From Trebouxia sp. TZW2008 (Eukaryota > Chlorophyta > Trebouxiophyceae > Trebouxiales > Trebouxiaceae): DNA of 64,000 bases. The notes beneath the pieces were generated by a model that saw nothing but the letters and a program-made list of their open reading frames with translations, had not been told where the DNA came from and did no database searches. The position numbers and the translations under genes are program-made. Positions 13,201 through 23,999 of the stretch are shown here, piece by piece (within the stretch, counting starts at the first letter, position 1; each line of letters starts with the position of its first letter). The stretch covers positions 124,001 through 188,000 of the forward strand of contig BDIU01000192.1 of NCBI GenBank assembly GCA_002118135.1, in the 5' to 3' direction.

Positions 13201-16200
13201 CCTGCAACCATTGGTGTGTTTCGATGAGACATACAGCAATGACAGTTTTGATGGTCACGACCACTGACAACTATAAGGGCACTGATATCATGACCTGGTA
13301 CTGGAAGTCTATGCTCTTTCAGCTGCCAGGGCTGTGCAGGCTACCACATCTGAGTTGCAACCGACAAAGACAGGACATGTTCTGGTAAGACAGTGACAAA
13401 ACTAGTAATGTTTGACTGCTAGTAAGACATCAATGCAGATGACAATGATTCTAGGTGGTGACAAAGGTGATGCTGGGGGCCTGCAGCCAGCCTGAGTTGT
13501 AATCACTGGTTACGTGACATACAGTCAATGAAAGAAGTGATGTTAGCAGTCAAGATGCAGTTTGAGCAGCCTAGGTGCACATTACATCAGGTCAGATGCA
13601 AATCGTGCGAGGTCAGATGCAAGCTAGAAATCAAATTTGCATCTAATACAGGGTGCACCTATAGGCTCACGTACTGTTTGCCAGCTCCATCAGATTGTCA
13701 TGAAGCTGAGGTCACATCAAGATGAGGATGCGGGTAGGTATGTCATGATTTGGGTCAGCTAGGACACAATAGGGTCAGGTAGCTAAAGTGAGGAAGTCTA
13801 AGGATTATGGTTTAGGATTCAGAACCCTAAGATGCAGGTTGCACGTTTACCTGCAGGCTCCAGACACCGTTTGCCAGCTCCATCAGATTGTCATGAAGCG
13901 GCTGCTTCTGCTGGGGAGTGTCAAACAGCCTCAGACTGACCTGTGGCAGCAGCAACAGTGTCAAGGAGCTTGATGCGATGCCACGCAATTGCCAGACTTA
14001 TGATGTAGACTGAGGAAAACCTGTGATGACAGCAGTGGCATGCGCAGCCTTGCCATGGTCTCATGTAGCTTGCAAGCGTCTTACAGAAATGATAAATCAC
14101 CTGCAGGCATGTGCAATTACCTAAAGTGTGCAAAATCAATATCAGATCAGCCTTGCTGGGCGTACGTGCAATGCAAGTTAAGGGAAGATCTGTAGGGCAA
14201 GCAATTGCTTGGGTGTAACAACCCAAGGCTTGAGGTCTCAAAGCGACTCAAAGGCTTACAACAACCCTGCACGACTAGACAACTGCCAAAGCATGAATTG
14301 ACCTTTCATGTGTTTCATGCGCATGACAGATGGACAGGCAGGCACAAGGGAGATGAGTTTTGTACAGATGGAGTGCGTCATGCTTTATAGGATCCACCCA
14401 AAGGCGCATGACCATGTGACAGACAAAACATCGCTGGAGAGTAAGGCCAATAGTTCTAAAGCATTCAACTCTTATGCAAGCGTAGGACTTGATCTGCAGT
14501 AAGACCCCAAAGGTGCGTCTTGAACCCCTTCTTCTGTTTTAGACACATGGTGTTGCAACAAAGAAGTAATGGAGAGGCATTCCTGGAATAAAAAGCAAAA
14601 AGAGTTGCTTTGTACTGAACATTCATGCTAGTGCAGTACCTGGTGCGCAGTGGGAGCCCAGAGGTGCAATTTGACCCCTTGAGGGTCAACTTGGGGTCCC
14701 AAGGGTCCATCATAGAAGAAGAGGTCATCCAGCACCCCAGCAGTCTGCACACCTGCGTGGTGAAATAACAGTATGACACATACTCTAGCCCATGTGCTAG
14801 GTGTGTATAACACAACAGTTTTGCACACCTGAACAACCGAAGGCAACAGGATTCCAGCAGCAAGTCTGGTGCACAAATTGGCGCATGCTGTGGCTAAAGA
14901 ACAGTCATGGTCAGAAACCCTCTGCTACTGGCAAAAGACCTAGTCCTTTTGTACAAGACATCAGCTACAGCCTTGTGTGCTCATGTAGTTGAAGGCATAA
15001 AAATGTCAGACCCATGTCAACAGTGATGGAATGCAGTCTAGCCTGCTCAAAGGCCTTCTTTTGCTAAGGAGATGGTGGGTTCACCTGTTGCTGCCAGGAT
15101 TTGTCCGTCTTGACTCTGAGCTGTGACAGCCAGCTGACATTGAAGGACCTGCTGGCAGGCAAATCTGCATCACCCTCTGTAGTCATGTGAATGTTTCTTA
15201 GGTCACTGATGAGACACACAACATGATATTTGCTGCTGGCAGGCAAATCTGCATCATCCTCTGTAGTCATGTGCGCATTCACATGTCACAGTCAGACAGC
15301 TGACAAAATATACAAAATGGAGTTCAAGTGCTGGCTGTACTCTGAGCTGTGACAGCTAGCTGGCATTGAAGGGCCTTCCGGCATGCAAATCTGCATTGTT
15401 GTCTGTAGTCATATCTACATTCACGTGTCACACTCAGACAGCTGTTTAGCTGTTTATTATGATTTTGGCAATTGCTGGTTTGACTCTGAGCTACGACATG
15501 CTGGCAGATCAATCTGCATCACCCTCTGTAGTCATGTGCATATCCCCAGGTCATGGTGCATCAGCCCATGAGACATACAAATTTGTGTTTGGCATTTAAA
15601 GGCATATCTCACTGATGTTGCTGCATTATTTTTTTCCTTGCTTGAAGGGCTACCTTCAACATGGACTGCCGTGCTCAGCAACACTCAAGCTTGTCAATTT
15701 GCAAAGCATGCTAGGTTTGATGACCGTAACAACCATTCAAATTTGTGTTGGTTGTGGGCAGACACAGTTCAGCAGGTGTGCCGATGAGAGCATCAACACA
15801 GGTGCATCGACACAGCTGCCAAACGGTTTCTGTTCACAATCAACCCATGATGTGGCCGATTGAAGTCACTAGCCTGTTCTCAGCAAGGCTGCTGAATCAG
15901 CATGCTTCTATGCATCAAGTGCATTCTCTGCAACACCGTCGTGACAAAACGGCACGTAGGCAAAGTTGTCACACAGGCAACAAAGACAAAACAGCACAAA
16001 ATTGTGAAGGCATGACATCAAAAGAAGCAAGCAAGCAAAAGCGCATAAGGCCGAAAGGCATATAAGCATTTGCCCACCTGCTGGAATGGCAATTCTGGTA
16101 CTGCTAGAACTTTGCAGCCAGCCAAATGCGGAAACTTGCCGGGTTTGTATAGTGAATCATTGTCATCCAGCTCACGGCAGCCATCAGCATTTGCTAACCC

Positions 16201-17968
16201 ATCACCTGTGCCAAAAAGCAGCATTTCATAGCTCAGTCACTGTGTCAATTACTCCTGTCAGCATGACTGGAGGTGAGCATTACACGTATGCTTGAGGCTT
16301 GCAACAGAGTTTTGGTAGACGCATTTGTGCATGTTATTGAGTATCAGAGCTGTTCTGTCCTGGCTTGCACCATGCTGTGTTTTGCAAAAAGTTGAGGGCA
16401 CAGAATTATTGTTTTGTGGGCTTGTGGCAGGCCAGTATCAGACCAGGGCTGCAACAAGTATGCCGGATCATTGACCTGTTGATGTCGTAAGCATGTGTCT
16501 GCATCAATGGCACACATTAGCATTTTACACATGTTGTGCCACATGTGTCAAGCTACATGCGTCATGCTACATGTGACATGCTGTGTTTATCATTTTTGAA
16601 GTGTTGTGTTGCAAAACACACTTGCCTGTGAGCTCAAGCTGGCCACCTTTGCTCCAATGCAACTTGAAATGTGGCCTTTTGTCTCCCAAAACTGCCTCAT
16701 CAACCCTCAACAGTATGCTTTGACGGTCTGTCCTGCAGGCAGAAGGTTGCCTTTCACCTTGTCATAAAAGACGGAGTGTCAGGGATCTTTGCATTTTGCG
16801 CTTGCAAACATGCGCCATGTTTTAAGTTTGGACAATGGCACAAAAACCTGCATTGGCGCATAGCAGCCATTCATGCTCATGTGTAGGACAGACCATACAA
16901 AAACAAACACAGAACAAAACCATGTACTTGATAGAGAACAGGTAGAACTGATGACAGGTGCCTCCTGGTGTGCATATGACTTGAGGCATTGCAACCATCC
17001 TTGCACATGTTTGCTGTTGAAAGCACAGACGATGCACTCACCAGTGTGCATATGACTTTGTTAGGTCTCCTTTGAGCATTCTGCTCACATCCACTTTCTC
17101 CATGAAGACCTCCTTCCTGCCTTGCATCAGCCAAACCTCATGGGTGTCGACACTGATCTCCACAATCTCACCACCAGCATCCTTTTGGGAGCCTGCAAGA
17201 CAGGTACAGGCTGAAAGCAAAGTTACGTCACAGGTGCAAGGATCAGGTGCAAGTGACTGGCAGCTTTGAGTTACCTTGCTGGAGTTGCAAGCCGATCCAG
17301 TGGCTGTAGCCGTTCTTCTGATGATCAGGTATGAGCTTGACACTGAACTGCGCCTCATCGTCTATGCACCTGTGCACAACAGAGGCGGTGCACGGGTGAT
17401 CAACTGGCTGCAGACAGTTCTACCAACGTGTGAGGCCGTCGAACTCTTACTTGTCAGGCTCGAGAAAGCTGGACTCAGTCGTTGGCTGCGCTACCTCGCC
17501 CCATGTACGCAAGCGCCAGCTCTGCAGATCAATCAGCGTCAACAATCAGCTCGCAAGCAGTCTGCGAGCACCTTATGCCCCGACGATGCTGCAGCCTCTC
17601 TATTGTGAAACATCATGCCGGTTGATCGAGAAATCCAAACGGCAGTGTGACGGCAGCCTCGACGCAAGCAGACGGGCTGAGGGGATGGTCACCTGCGCAA
17701 CCTTGTCTCGGCGCAAATAGTGCACAGTCAAAGTGCGCCCCTCGACAGACGTTGCGGCTGGCACGTCAAGGGATGATTTTGCTGCAACGGCTATCCTGCC
17801 CTGTCTGAGACTCTGCTCATGACACCGACTCGATGCTATGCAACTTGAGTGCCGACTTACTGTGCCAGCACTTGTTCGCAGACCAAGCTTTTCGTTCCGA
17901 TGGGCTACGTCGAAACAGCAGAATCTTTGCACAGTATTGCAGCGCAATCCTGCACAGTGCAAGCGCAT
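1249..17968 (-). CDS. PUL: Pullulanase-type starch debranching enzyme (limit dextrinase, GH13_13), about 25 exons
   Basis: Hydrolyses alpha-1,6 branch points of starch, probably in the plastid. Exons (high to low): 17693-17968, 17451-17521, 17275-17369, 17042-17192, ~16635-16733, 16078-~16193, 15085-15148, 14640-14752, 13851-13940, 13067-13201, 12297-12412, 11485-11668, 10266-10509, 9456-9628, 8936-9085, 7955-8097, 7059-7198, 5422-5541, 5057-5143, 4163-4235, 3491-3644, 3205-3315, 2043-2181, an unresolved exon, and 1249-1396 with the stop. Visible motifs: Arg/Ser/Cys-rich leader; CBM41-like [16 protein letters not shown]; region I DVVYNHT; region [12 protein letters not shown] (nucleophile Asp); region [13 protein letters not shown] (acid/base Glu); region [36 protein letters not shown]-terminal TAAVFVQP. 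Start chosen at 17968 because the leader precedes the CBM. Phases agree at the junctions checked. The enzyme should be active, but FNWGYDP (family Y) and HDGQ (family HDNE or HDNQ) differ from the usual residues. Confidence 0.93.
1450..1572. repeat. 30-bp tandem repeat, four units, in the 3' part of the pullulanase gene
   Basis: A 30-bp unit (core CTCAACCAGGCTTGATCTTT) is repeated about four times with few changes. The period is a multiple of three, so on the coding strand it would read as a ten-residue repeat ([10 protein letters not shown] and variants). It lies between the last two recognisable pullulanase exons and is most simply intronic. If the intron is retained it would add an in-frame repeat. 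Confidence 0.85.
2110..2815. repeat. Four-copy array of the 5' half of the pullulanase exon at 2043-2181
   Basis: The block containing the acceptor and residues [17 protein letters not shown] recurs at about 2116, 2267, 2421 and 2737 (steps of 151, 154 and 2 x 158). Only the lowest copy continues into the rest of the exon ([17 protein letters not shown]) and its donor. The other three lose homology after about 25 codons and lie upstream in transcription order, inside the preceding intron. Each still has an AG before its frame, so cryptic splicing is possible. Confidence 0.88.
2988..3030. repeat. (CTG)n/(TTG) trinucleotide repeat
   Basis: About 14 tandem CTG/TTG triplets in a pullulanase intron (CAG on the transcribed strand). 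Confidence 0.9.
3708..3920. repeat. Two decayed copies of the start of the pullulanase exon at 3491-3644
   Basis: On the minus strand the exon beginning [14 protein letters not shown] has a copy at about 3720-3775 and a weaker one at about 3870-3915. Both retain an AG-preceded GGAGAC/GGAGCT start and the spacing of the GDWY..L.WSY block. Both lie upstream in the preceding intron and carry only the exon's 5' part. Confidence 0.65.
5572..6090. repeat. Four extra copies of the pullulanase catalytic-region exon (real exon 5422-5541)
   Basis: The exon holding region IV (frame [24 protein letters not shown]) is followed upstream by four partial copies, keyed on the CCCAGGG/CCTAGGG word at about 5607, 5731, 5864 and 6000 (5472 in the true exon; steps 124-136 bp). 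Each has a CTGCAG-like acceptor and the GGAGAAGT start. The copy at about 5695-5812 still encodes NYADCHD, but its Trp codon is a TAG stop. The others lose the active-site Asp. They read as non-functional duplicates. Confidence 0.85.
7260..7645. repeat. Two copies of the pullulanase exon at 7059-7198
   Basis: Minus-strand copies at about 7275-7400 and 7550-7640 repeat the frame of [20 protein letters not shown] with substitutions and frameshifts. Both keep the CTGCAGG acceptor context. They lie upstream of the intact exon, which continues to [11 protein letters not shown] and its donor. Confidence 0.8.
7715..7795. repeat. Downstream copy of the 3' half of the pullulanase exon at 7955-8097
   Basis: The minus strand repeats the [16 protein letters not shown] block as [15 protein letters not shown]. 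It lacks the exon's beginning and runs into a donor-like region. In transcription order it lies downstream of the true exon and carries its 3' end, unlike the upstream array, which carries its 5' end. Confidence 0.8.
8112..8705. repeat. Tandem array of intron end plus exon start, period about 133-139 bp
   Basis: A segment spanning the 3' end of an intron and the first roughly 50-60 bases of the exon at 7955-8097 (minus frame [14 protein letters not shown]) is repeated in tandem. The word CAATCATCTCAGCAAAGCTG occurs at 8112, 8249 and 8388, with a degenerate form near 8521 and fragments to about 8620. A further copy of the exon's GC-rich end sits at 8650-8705. The first units are about 90% identical by eye. 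Confidence 0.88.
9300..9400. repeat. Downstream copy of the pullulanase exon end at 9456-9628
   Basis: The minus strand repeats the last part of the exon ([14 protein letters not shown]) as a frameshifted version, including CTTGTGGTTCTTGGCCTAAT against CTTGTAGTCTCTGGCCCAAT. It lies downstream and carries the 3' end. Confidence 0.75.
9785..9875. repeat. Upstream copy of the pullulanase exon start at 9456-9628
   Basis: The minus strand repeats the exon start [20 protein letters not shown] as a near copy ([18 protein letters not shown]) with the same CTTGCAGGTCAGC acceptor. It lacks the remainder of the exon. Confidence 0.8.
10560..10665. repeat. Upstream copy of the start of the pullulanase exon at 10266-10509
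   Basis: The minus strand repeats [20 protein letters not shown] as [20 protein letters not shown] with a preceding acceptor, then diverges. Confidence 0.8.
10855..11410. repeat. Three downstream copies of the 3' part of the pullulanase exon at 11485-11668
   Basis: The minus-strand block [20 protein letters not shown] and its donor (GTGTGTGTGACA) recurs at about 11310-11400, 11120-11200 and, more decayed, 10855-10920. The step is about 190 bp for the first two. All lie downstream of the true exon and keep the exon end plus donor. Confidence 0.85.
11755..11870. repeat. Upstream partial copy of the exon at 11485-11668
   Basis: Words around CACGACTCAGCCCAGCTGAG and the AGCTGACTGTCTTGCTTGACAAATGACAG region match the middle of the exon at 11485-11668, with indels. 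It is decayed and not open. Confidence 0.55.
12480..12600. repeat. Upstream copy of the start of the exon at 12297-12412
   Basis: The minus strand repeats the ACTATGTCAGCAGACTGGTC block, equivalent to [13 protein letters not shown] in the true exon, with an ATCTGCAG-like acceptor behind it. It diverges after about 60 bases. Confidence 0.7.
13660..13725. repeat. Downstream copy of the end of the pullulanase exon at 13851-13940
   Basis: The word GTTTGCCAGCTCCATCAGAT, encoding LMELAN on the minus strand, occurs at 13676 and in the true exon at 13869. The donor region is partly preserved. It lies downstream, as in the other cases. Confidence 0.75.
15225..15535. repeat. Three copies of the acceptor/exon start of the pullulanase exon at 15085-15148
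   Basis: The block GGCAGGCAAATCTGCATCAC plus CCTCTGTAGTCATGTG recurs at about 15237, 15380 and 15505, beside the original at 15155. The GAGCTGTGACAGC exon block is also repeated near 15344 and 15487. All are upstream copies spanning intron end and exon start. Confidence 0.8.
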
Positions 17969-18485
17969 GTTTTGCTGACAGTGTTGAGTGAACAGTTTGC
18001 AGCGCTGTTTCAGTGCTTGGTCAACGAGCTTCTTGACCGTCTGCACATCTTCTTCAGTTGGTTTCTGCTGTGTGACTGGCAAATCATGCAAACAGCGACC
18101 CAAATAGCGCAGCTTGTTCAGAGTCCTTCAGCCCTAGGTCACGCTTATTCCACACGTACATCGCTAGGCAGAGCGCGTTTTGTGCAACTCGGTGCAGGCC
18201 TGCTGGACTGGCTGGCAGCTTGCTTGATCACAAGTACATGCAGCTGAGCGCGGGGCGAGGGTGCCCAGCTTGCATAGCAATACAACGTCACAAATTTGCT
18301 TCCGTTAACGTCCTGACCCGTGCAAAAGCTGACTTTTACCTTCGACGCCGAAATGCGCACAAGCGCGACCGGCAGTTCAAACATGCAGATTCAAACACAA
18401 AGCACAAACGAAAGGTACACTTCAGGCACTACTCGAAGACATTGTGTGTCATGCGTGCCGTCTCGTACATGCTTGTAGAACAACC
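17969..18485. promoter_or_regulatory. Divergent intergenic region between pullulanase and a plastid-type gene
   Basis: About 520 bp separate the start codons of the pullulanase (minus) and the gene at 18486 (plus), so both promoters should lie here. I see no clear TATA box. The minus strand is open at 17970-18120 with a helix-like segment (KPTEEDVQTVKKLVDQALKQ). This could be an N-terminal extension of the pullulanase, a remnant exon or chance. Confidence 0.5.
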
Positions 18486-19579
18486 ATGTTTAAGTCTTCG
18501 CAGGCGGTCACTTTACGGGCAGCAGCTAATGTCCCTACTGACAGCGCGCCTGCTACAGCTGCAATCCCCTTGCAGTTAGCAGAGAACTACTATGCTCTTC
18601 AGAATCCTGCGGTCTTGAACATGCGCTATTCACAAGCTGTCAAGGTAGAGCTAGCCGCTGCCTGCAAGCCTTGCAAGCTTGCTGATATCATCACTTGACA
18701 CAGCGCTTTTAAGCCACTGGCAAACAAGTTTGCCCTGCTCAACCTGTATGTTGTATGTTGCAGCAATTTGTAATGACAGCGGTCACTGCATACGAGTGTG
18801 GCTACTCTGAAGACACTCTAGAGCAGGAGCTGAAGCAAGCAGCAGCACAAATGAGTGATACAAAGGTGAAATTGCTCTGATTTGCTGCATTGATCAAGCG
18901 CTTGCCCAGCGCAACCGTGTGTTGCTTCTGCCTACTGAAGTGTGAATGCAACAGAGTGTCCAACTGCAGGCAATAGACCAGGATGACTGTTTATTATGTG
19001 TTTGTATGGTGTGGATGACTGTGACCATGTCCAAGAGCACGCGCAGATGGTCCACAGGTCAGGCTGCTGCCAGCATACAGTCTTTGACAACCAGTCCATT
19101 CATTTGGTTTCAAACTCGTTTCAGTCACAAACTCATGCGTTGACCCAGGCACAGTCACCCATGCATTTCCTGTTTTGCACCTCATGTATGCATTTAGCAA
19201 GACCTGCTGCCCAGTGCACTCAATTTAACGTTGCTGTCGCCTGTCATTTCCCAGTGTTGCAATGCTGCTGTCTGTGAATAAAACAGATGGTGCAGTCCTC
19301 CATTTTTCACCTTGGGCAGATAGGTTAACAGTGCCTCCTTTGGGTTTGAATGCAGCAAAGCCAGTGTCAGAGCCTACACTTGCGTCTTGGAAGGGCTTTG
19401 TAACACTAATAGTCAAGGGTTATATGGAAAAGAGATGGGCGTGGTTCCCAATTGACAGGTTGCAAATGGAATTGACAGCTGTCACTGGGCGCACAGAACG
19501 CCCTCATGTAGTGGCAGAGTGGGCAAGGGTTGTGCACACCACACTAGAGCAAGTCGCGCCACAATTTCCCTCGCACTAG
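18486..19579 (+). CDS. Plastid-type conserved protein of unknown function
   Basis: A short multi-exon gene divergent from the pullulanase. Exon 1 (18486-18644) starts MFKSSQAVTLRAAANVPTDS, an uncharged Ser/Ala-rich leader consistent with a plastid transit peptide, and ends RYSQAVK before a GTAGAG donor. Exon 2 (18764-18865) continues in phase with QFVMTAVTAYECGYSEDTL and ends before GTGAAA. The last exon (about 19295-19579) holds ASWKGFVTLIVKGYMEKRWA, LQMELTAVTGRTERPHVVAE and TTLEQVAPQFP before a TGA. The middle exon or exons (about 18930-19080) are unclear. The pattern, two helical segments around a conserved Trp-rich stretch, resembles uncharacterised chloroplast proteins of plants and algae, but I cannot name the family. 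It converges on BAHD paralogue 1, with stops about 340 bp apart. Confidence 0.65.
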
Positions 19580-19922
19580 ATTCTTTTGGCTGCTAATCCA
19601 GGAGCCGCTGTACCTGCCTGTACAATAAACATGAGGTGTAGCGTGTACCAGATTTTGAGAGGAGCTGTTTTGCAAACTGCTGATTGTACTGTAAGCCGCA
19701 TCATGTATCCCTTGTAAAGTACTGCCAGCATTGGGTGAAAACATTTACTTTGATTCAGCATTGTAAATCATTACTTACATAGTATTGGGAGTCAAGGCCT
19801 GCGCTAATGATTATTTGTACAAATGCATGACGTGAGACACGTCCAGAAATAGCTGCCTATTGTGAAAACAGGCAACAATACACTGAAACAGAACAGTTGC
19901 TGACTACCGGTAGGTCAATGAG

Positions 19923-22900
19923 TCACAAAAAGCTTGCCCCTGATAGTAAGGTGTCCCACAAATAGCATGATTTAAAAGCGTCTTGCTTGCCAGGTGGAAC
20001 ATTCACATGCAAAAATGCTTCACCAGTTAAAGGGTTTTGACCCCACCAGCCAGCCCACGGCTGCAGATCCTGGTCCTGTATATCACATGCACGATCTGTC
20101 AAGAAATGCTACAGCTTGCAGGCTTTAGAGACAAGATGAGCATCTCAGCTGCATTTGTGGTGTCAGTTGCAGGCTTTGGATGCATATGCAGCAATTGAAT
20201 ATCATTGCACCTTGTAGACTGCACATGCATGCACATCAAAGCTAGCATCATGTTCTGCAGCTGCTCTCTTGTATCTTGTCAACATCATTGTCTGCAGCTG
20301 CTGTTCTCTTCTGCAAGCCTTGCTCTGATATGCACAAAAGCAGCAGCCAAAGCTGTTCCTGGGCAGGAATGGAGAGTTGATGGCAAGCAATGGCAAAAGG
20401 TAGTTGAAGCTCAGCAGTTCTTACCAGTTGAAGGGTGGCACACCCTGTAGCAAGTCCAGTTCCAAAGTCAAGGCATGACACAAGTCTGTACAGCTCTTGC
20501 CATGATGACAAGGCAGCATCATACGTGATGGCTATCCGTAATTTATTGTCAATGCTCTCTAGCAGCGGCAAAGACAGTTGCTCCAACTGCTTTAGGATCT
20601 GCTGTGCTGATTTCTTGGACTCCCTGTAGCATGAATAAATAGGCTCTTGCTTGCATGAGTCACTACACAGCTTTTGATTGCATAGTTGCAATGCGTTGCA
20701 ATGTCAGTGGTGCTCAGATCATGTGGGTCTGTCAGCAGCATCAATTGGATCACACAACACAGCTAGAGCCAGCAGACAAGCCTTGCGACACAGAGCGACT
20801 GATTTGAAATCTCAAACAGGCATATGAGTCATTGCGACGCACCTAGCATCTATCACAGTTTGCTTGATGACACGCGCTGTCAAAGCAACTGAAGTCTCAA
20901 TGTCCTCCTCGCTGGGAGTCCGCTTGTTGAGACGCTGCCGCTGAGGATCTGCAATCACAACAGCAGGTAGCATGCAGGACTGTGTTACTTGTACAGCTAT
21001 AAGAATCCACATTTAGTTTGCATGGAAGCCAGGCAGACAAGCAGTACTGTAAAAGTCATACAGCCATGCAAAACTAAACTATTGTTACATCGGAGCTAAA
21101 GAGACAAGGTACAAAGGATTTGACAAAAGCGCAGGCTGGCGGCAGCAGCAGCAACGCAGTCGGAGACTCTCACTGAAATGCTGAGCTCATATGCAGGACA
21201 CCTTCACAGGGTCAACAGAAGCTCTGAGCAACAAGGGTAGCTTTCATTGCACACCTCTGACAGTCTGGACACACTGAGCATTGCCAAAATAGGCATCAGG
21301 AGCATGCATCTGCCGCAGGTCCAATGGCAGGTAAAAGGTGCCAGTGTCGGAGTCAGGCCGATGCCGCACCATGCAGGTGACATGCCACAGAATGGAGCAC
21401 AGCAGGTCATTGGAGGACATGTCGTGTGGACCTGACATGGTGGTGTAGTTCAGTCGGTCCTGCGAAACATGCATTTTGTGAAAGTTTCATTGATGATAAT
21501 GCACAGAATGCAGCACAGCAATTTGTTGAAGAAACAAGTTGTGTGGATCTGACGCGGCAAAGTAGTTCAATAGGTCCTGCACAGCAGGCATTTGTACCAG
21601 AATCTCATCTTAATGTGTGCCTTTGTGAATGTTCTGAATCAGGCAGCTTATGCTTTTTGCAATTGTGAGTACACAGGTATACCCCTGCACGTCAAGTATG
21701 ACAATGAAAACAGTGCTATGCTGAACGCCTTATGGCATTCGAGCCAGCTTGACTATAGAATAGCCAATTTCATGAGTTTCTGACAAATAGCATCAGATGG
21801 GTGTGCTCAGGTGATTGCCTGCCAAGCAGCAGAGATACAACGGTATAGTGACGTGTGAGTGGAAGGGATGAGGCAACAATGGTACGGTCATAACCTTGAG
21901 CGCTTGCAGTGTGGCAAGCGGAATGACCAGGATTGTGGGTGGGTGACTTGAGAACCCCCCTTGCAACAGGAACTGGAAAATCATGGCCAGGTAAGTCAGC
22001 AAGTTGCTGCAGAATTGCAGCACTGTGATGACTTGTTGGCTGATACTTGATTGCGTCCTGGTAAGGGTTTTGACCTGCAGGGGTAGCGTGTGAGTGTCGT
22101 TCAGGAAGCATATGCAAGCATGCATGTAAGGATGAAGCGAGGGTACTGTCATTGTGGCAAACAAAACATGTATTGTAAATCGTGAGATTATGGTAGCCAA
22201 TAATTTGTCAATGATCAGAGTTGCCGCAGCAGAATATTATTAATGTCATCAGCACGACACCACAGGACCTCAACATATCAGATCCATGCAGCCATTCCTT
22301 CACAAGCATAGTAGCATAATTTTGCTCATTGAGACCACTTATGGGCATATTAGCTGAAGCACTGAGGATGACATTATTGTCAGTGAAGTTTTGCGACCAC
22401 AAGCGAGATAAACATCAGAGAGCTCAGAGAATGTAATGCATGCAGGCACTCAAACATTCTGAGAGCTTTGTAAGAGACACATTTTCTACCTTGATTGAGT
22501 AAAGCAAGGCCTGAGTTGAGCAACAAAACGAGCAGAGGAAAGCAGCTTACTGGGTACACATGATCCCGTGCAAAAAGAGGCTCTTGCAGTGTCACAGGCT
22601 GCTGATTGTGCAGGCTCATCCAATCTTTCAGGAAGTTGACAAGGGCACCAACATCTGCCAAATCACAAGCACTGTTACATTTAGCTGCTTGAAGTTTTTG
22701 ATCCACATTACACAGCAACATCTGCCATGCATGTTCACGTGCTGCAGCTGAGCCTCTGTGTCCATCAGCTTTGTCACATGTCAGATTTCTGCATTGGCTA
22801 CATCAACAATTCGTATCACTATTTGCACTGAGCGTTGCGGATGCAACTGCCAGCATTCATGGCTCGCTAGCTATGAGAGACTGCACAGCTCTCTCAGCTG

Positions 22901-23843
22901 CAAGAGAACATCTTGTATCTTGTTAGCTTGCAAGCCTGACAGGTGCGTGCAGATATGCTTGTGGCACACAAGCAATTATAGCATGCAGTGACAGCTGAGA
23001 ATATCAGCTCACCCGCAAGGACATGTGCCATGGTGACCCCAAGCATTGTTTGGGAGTCATCACAGTATGTAATCTGCACCTTCATCAATGCCTCCTCCCC
23101 TTGCAATAACATGCGAGGATTGATGTCCTGCGCGAATTCGCAACAGAAATGCAACTCATGGTCTTGGTGAAAGTTAGGTCAGCTTGTTGTCATACTGTGT
23201 GCTGTGTGTACATGATCCGCTTTGCTGCATGCTGGATGTTCAGTAGCTGACCTGAGTGAAATGGCTTGCAATAGGCGCAAATGCTGCACCAGAGGTGTCA
23301 ACTTCTGCATCTTGACAAGCCTCCAGCACAGGCAAACCTACAGGTCAAGCACATGGCTTTGGATATGCAAGCCAGGCTTCTAGTAGCCTAAGCTACAGTC
23401 AGATCTGATCACTCTGACTGTATCTGTCTTACCAGCAGAGTTGCACACCAGAAAGCCGCTGCGTCCACTCACTTGCAACCTTCCACAGGTTACAGGATAT
23501 CTCTGCATACAGCTGCTGAAGCGTCAAACGACCACAGGCAGTAACCTCTGTCTGCTCAACTGACTCAAGACGAACCTCTACTAAGCTGGACAAAGAAGAT
23601 CGCAAAGCATCGCCCGAGACGTGACCGGGAAAAGCAAAGACAACAGTGATGCGTTCGTTCAGAGTAGGGCTTTTCGTGTCGAAGTTGCAGAGCTACACAG
23701 ACACAAGTCGTCAAGCAATATGTCTCGACTTGCATCTGAACAAATGGCAGACAAGCAACCTTGATGGTCTCGGGTTCGGCCAAGTCGCGCGTCGAGGGCT
23801 GCACAAGGGACTCCTGGATCACTTTGACTTTTCTGGCGGTCAT
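19923..23843 (-). CDS. BAHD-family (HXXXD) acyltransferase, paralogue 1
   Basis: Transfers an acyl group from an acyl-CoA to an alcohol or amine acceptor; substrate unknown. Exons from the start: 23760-23843 (MTARKVKVIQESLVQP), 23576-23692 (ITVVFAFPGHVSGDALRSSL), ~23430-23550 (CGRLTL; GFLVCNSAG), ~23245-23335 (LPVLEACQDAEVD), ~23010-23140 (LMKVQITYCDDSQTMLGVTM then AHVLA), ~22550-22661 (DVGALVNFLKDWMSLH), ~21890-22010, ~21255-21460 (SNDLLCSILW; YFGNAQ), ~20840-20950, ~20450-20640 (SSWQELY; DFGTG) and 19923-~20090. The catalytic His-x-x-x-Asp is split by an intron: HVLA ends one exon and GAT (Asp) is rebuilt across the phase-1 junction. The structural DFGWG motif reads DFGTG. The C-terminus is an unusual extension (QPWAGWWGQNPLTGEAFLHV) shared with paralogue 2. 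A LINE remnant lies directly upstream. Confidence 0.85.
21424..21600. repeat. Upstream copy of the start of the BAHD-1 exon at about 21255-21460
   Basis: The exon start, minus-strand DRLNYTTMSGPH region with its GGTCCTGC acceptor, is repeated 116 bp away at about 21540-21580, with GTGTGGATCTGACG against GTGTGGACCTGACA. Only the 5' end is copied. Confidence 0.75.
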
Positions 23844-23999
23844 TTTGGCTCCGACAACTGCGAGCTTGCTGGATACCAGAACTGATTTCTGCAAGATAAG
23901 CTTGACATGTAGAATGCAGACAATGCTTTGCAAGGACGCAACGCTGCTGCGAAGCGTCCCGCACAGGACAATAGAGGTCTCGAGTAAACTGAGCTCGTG

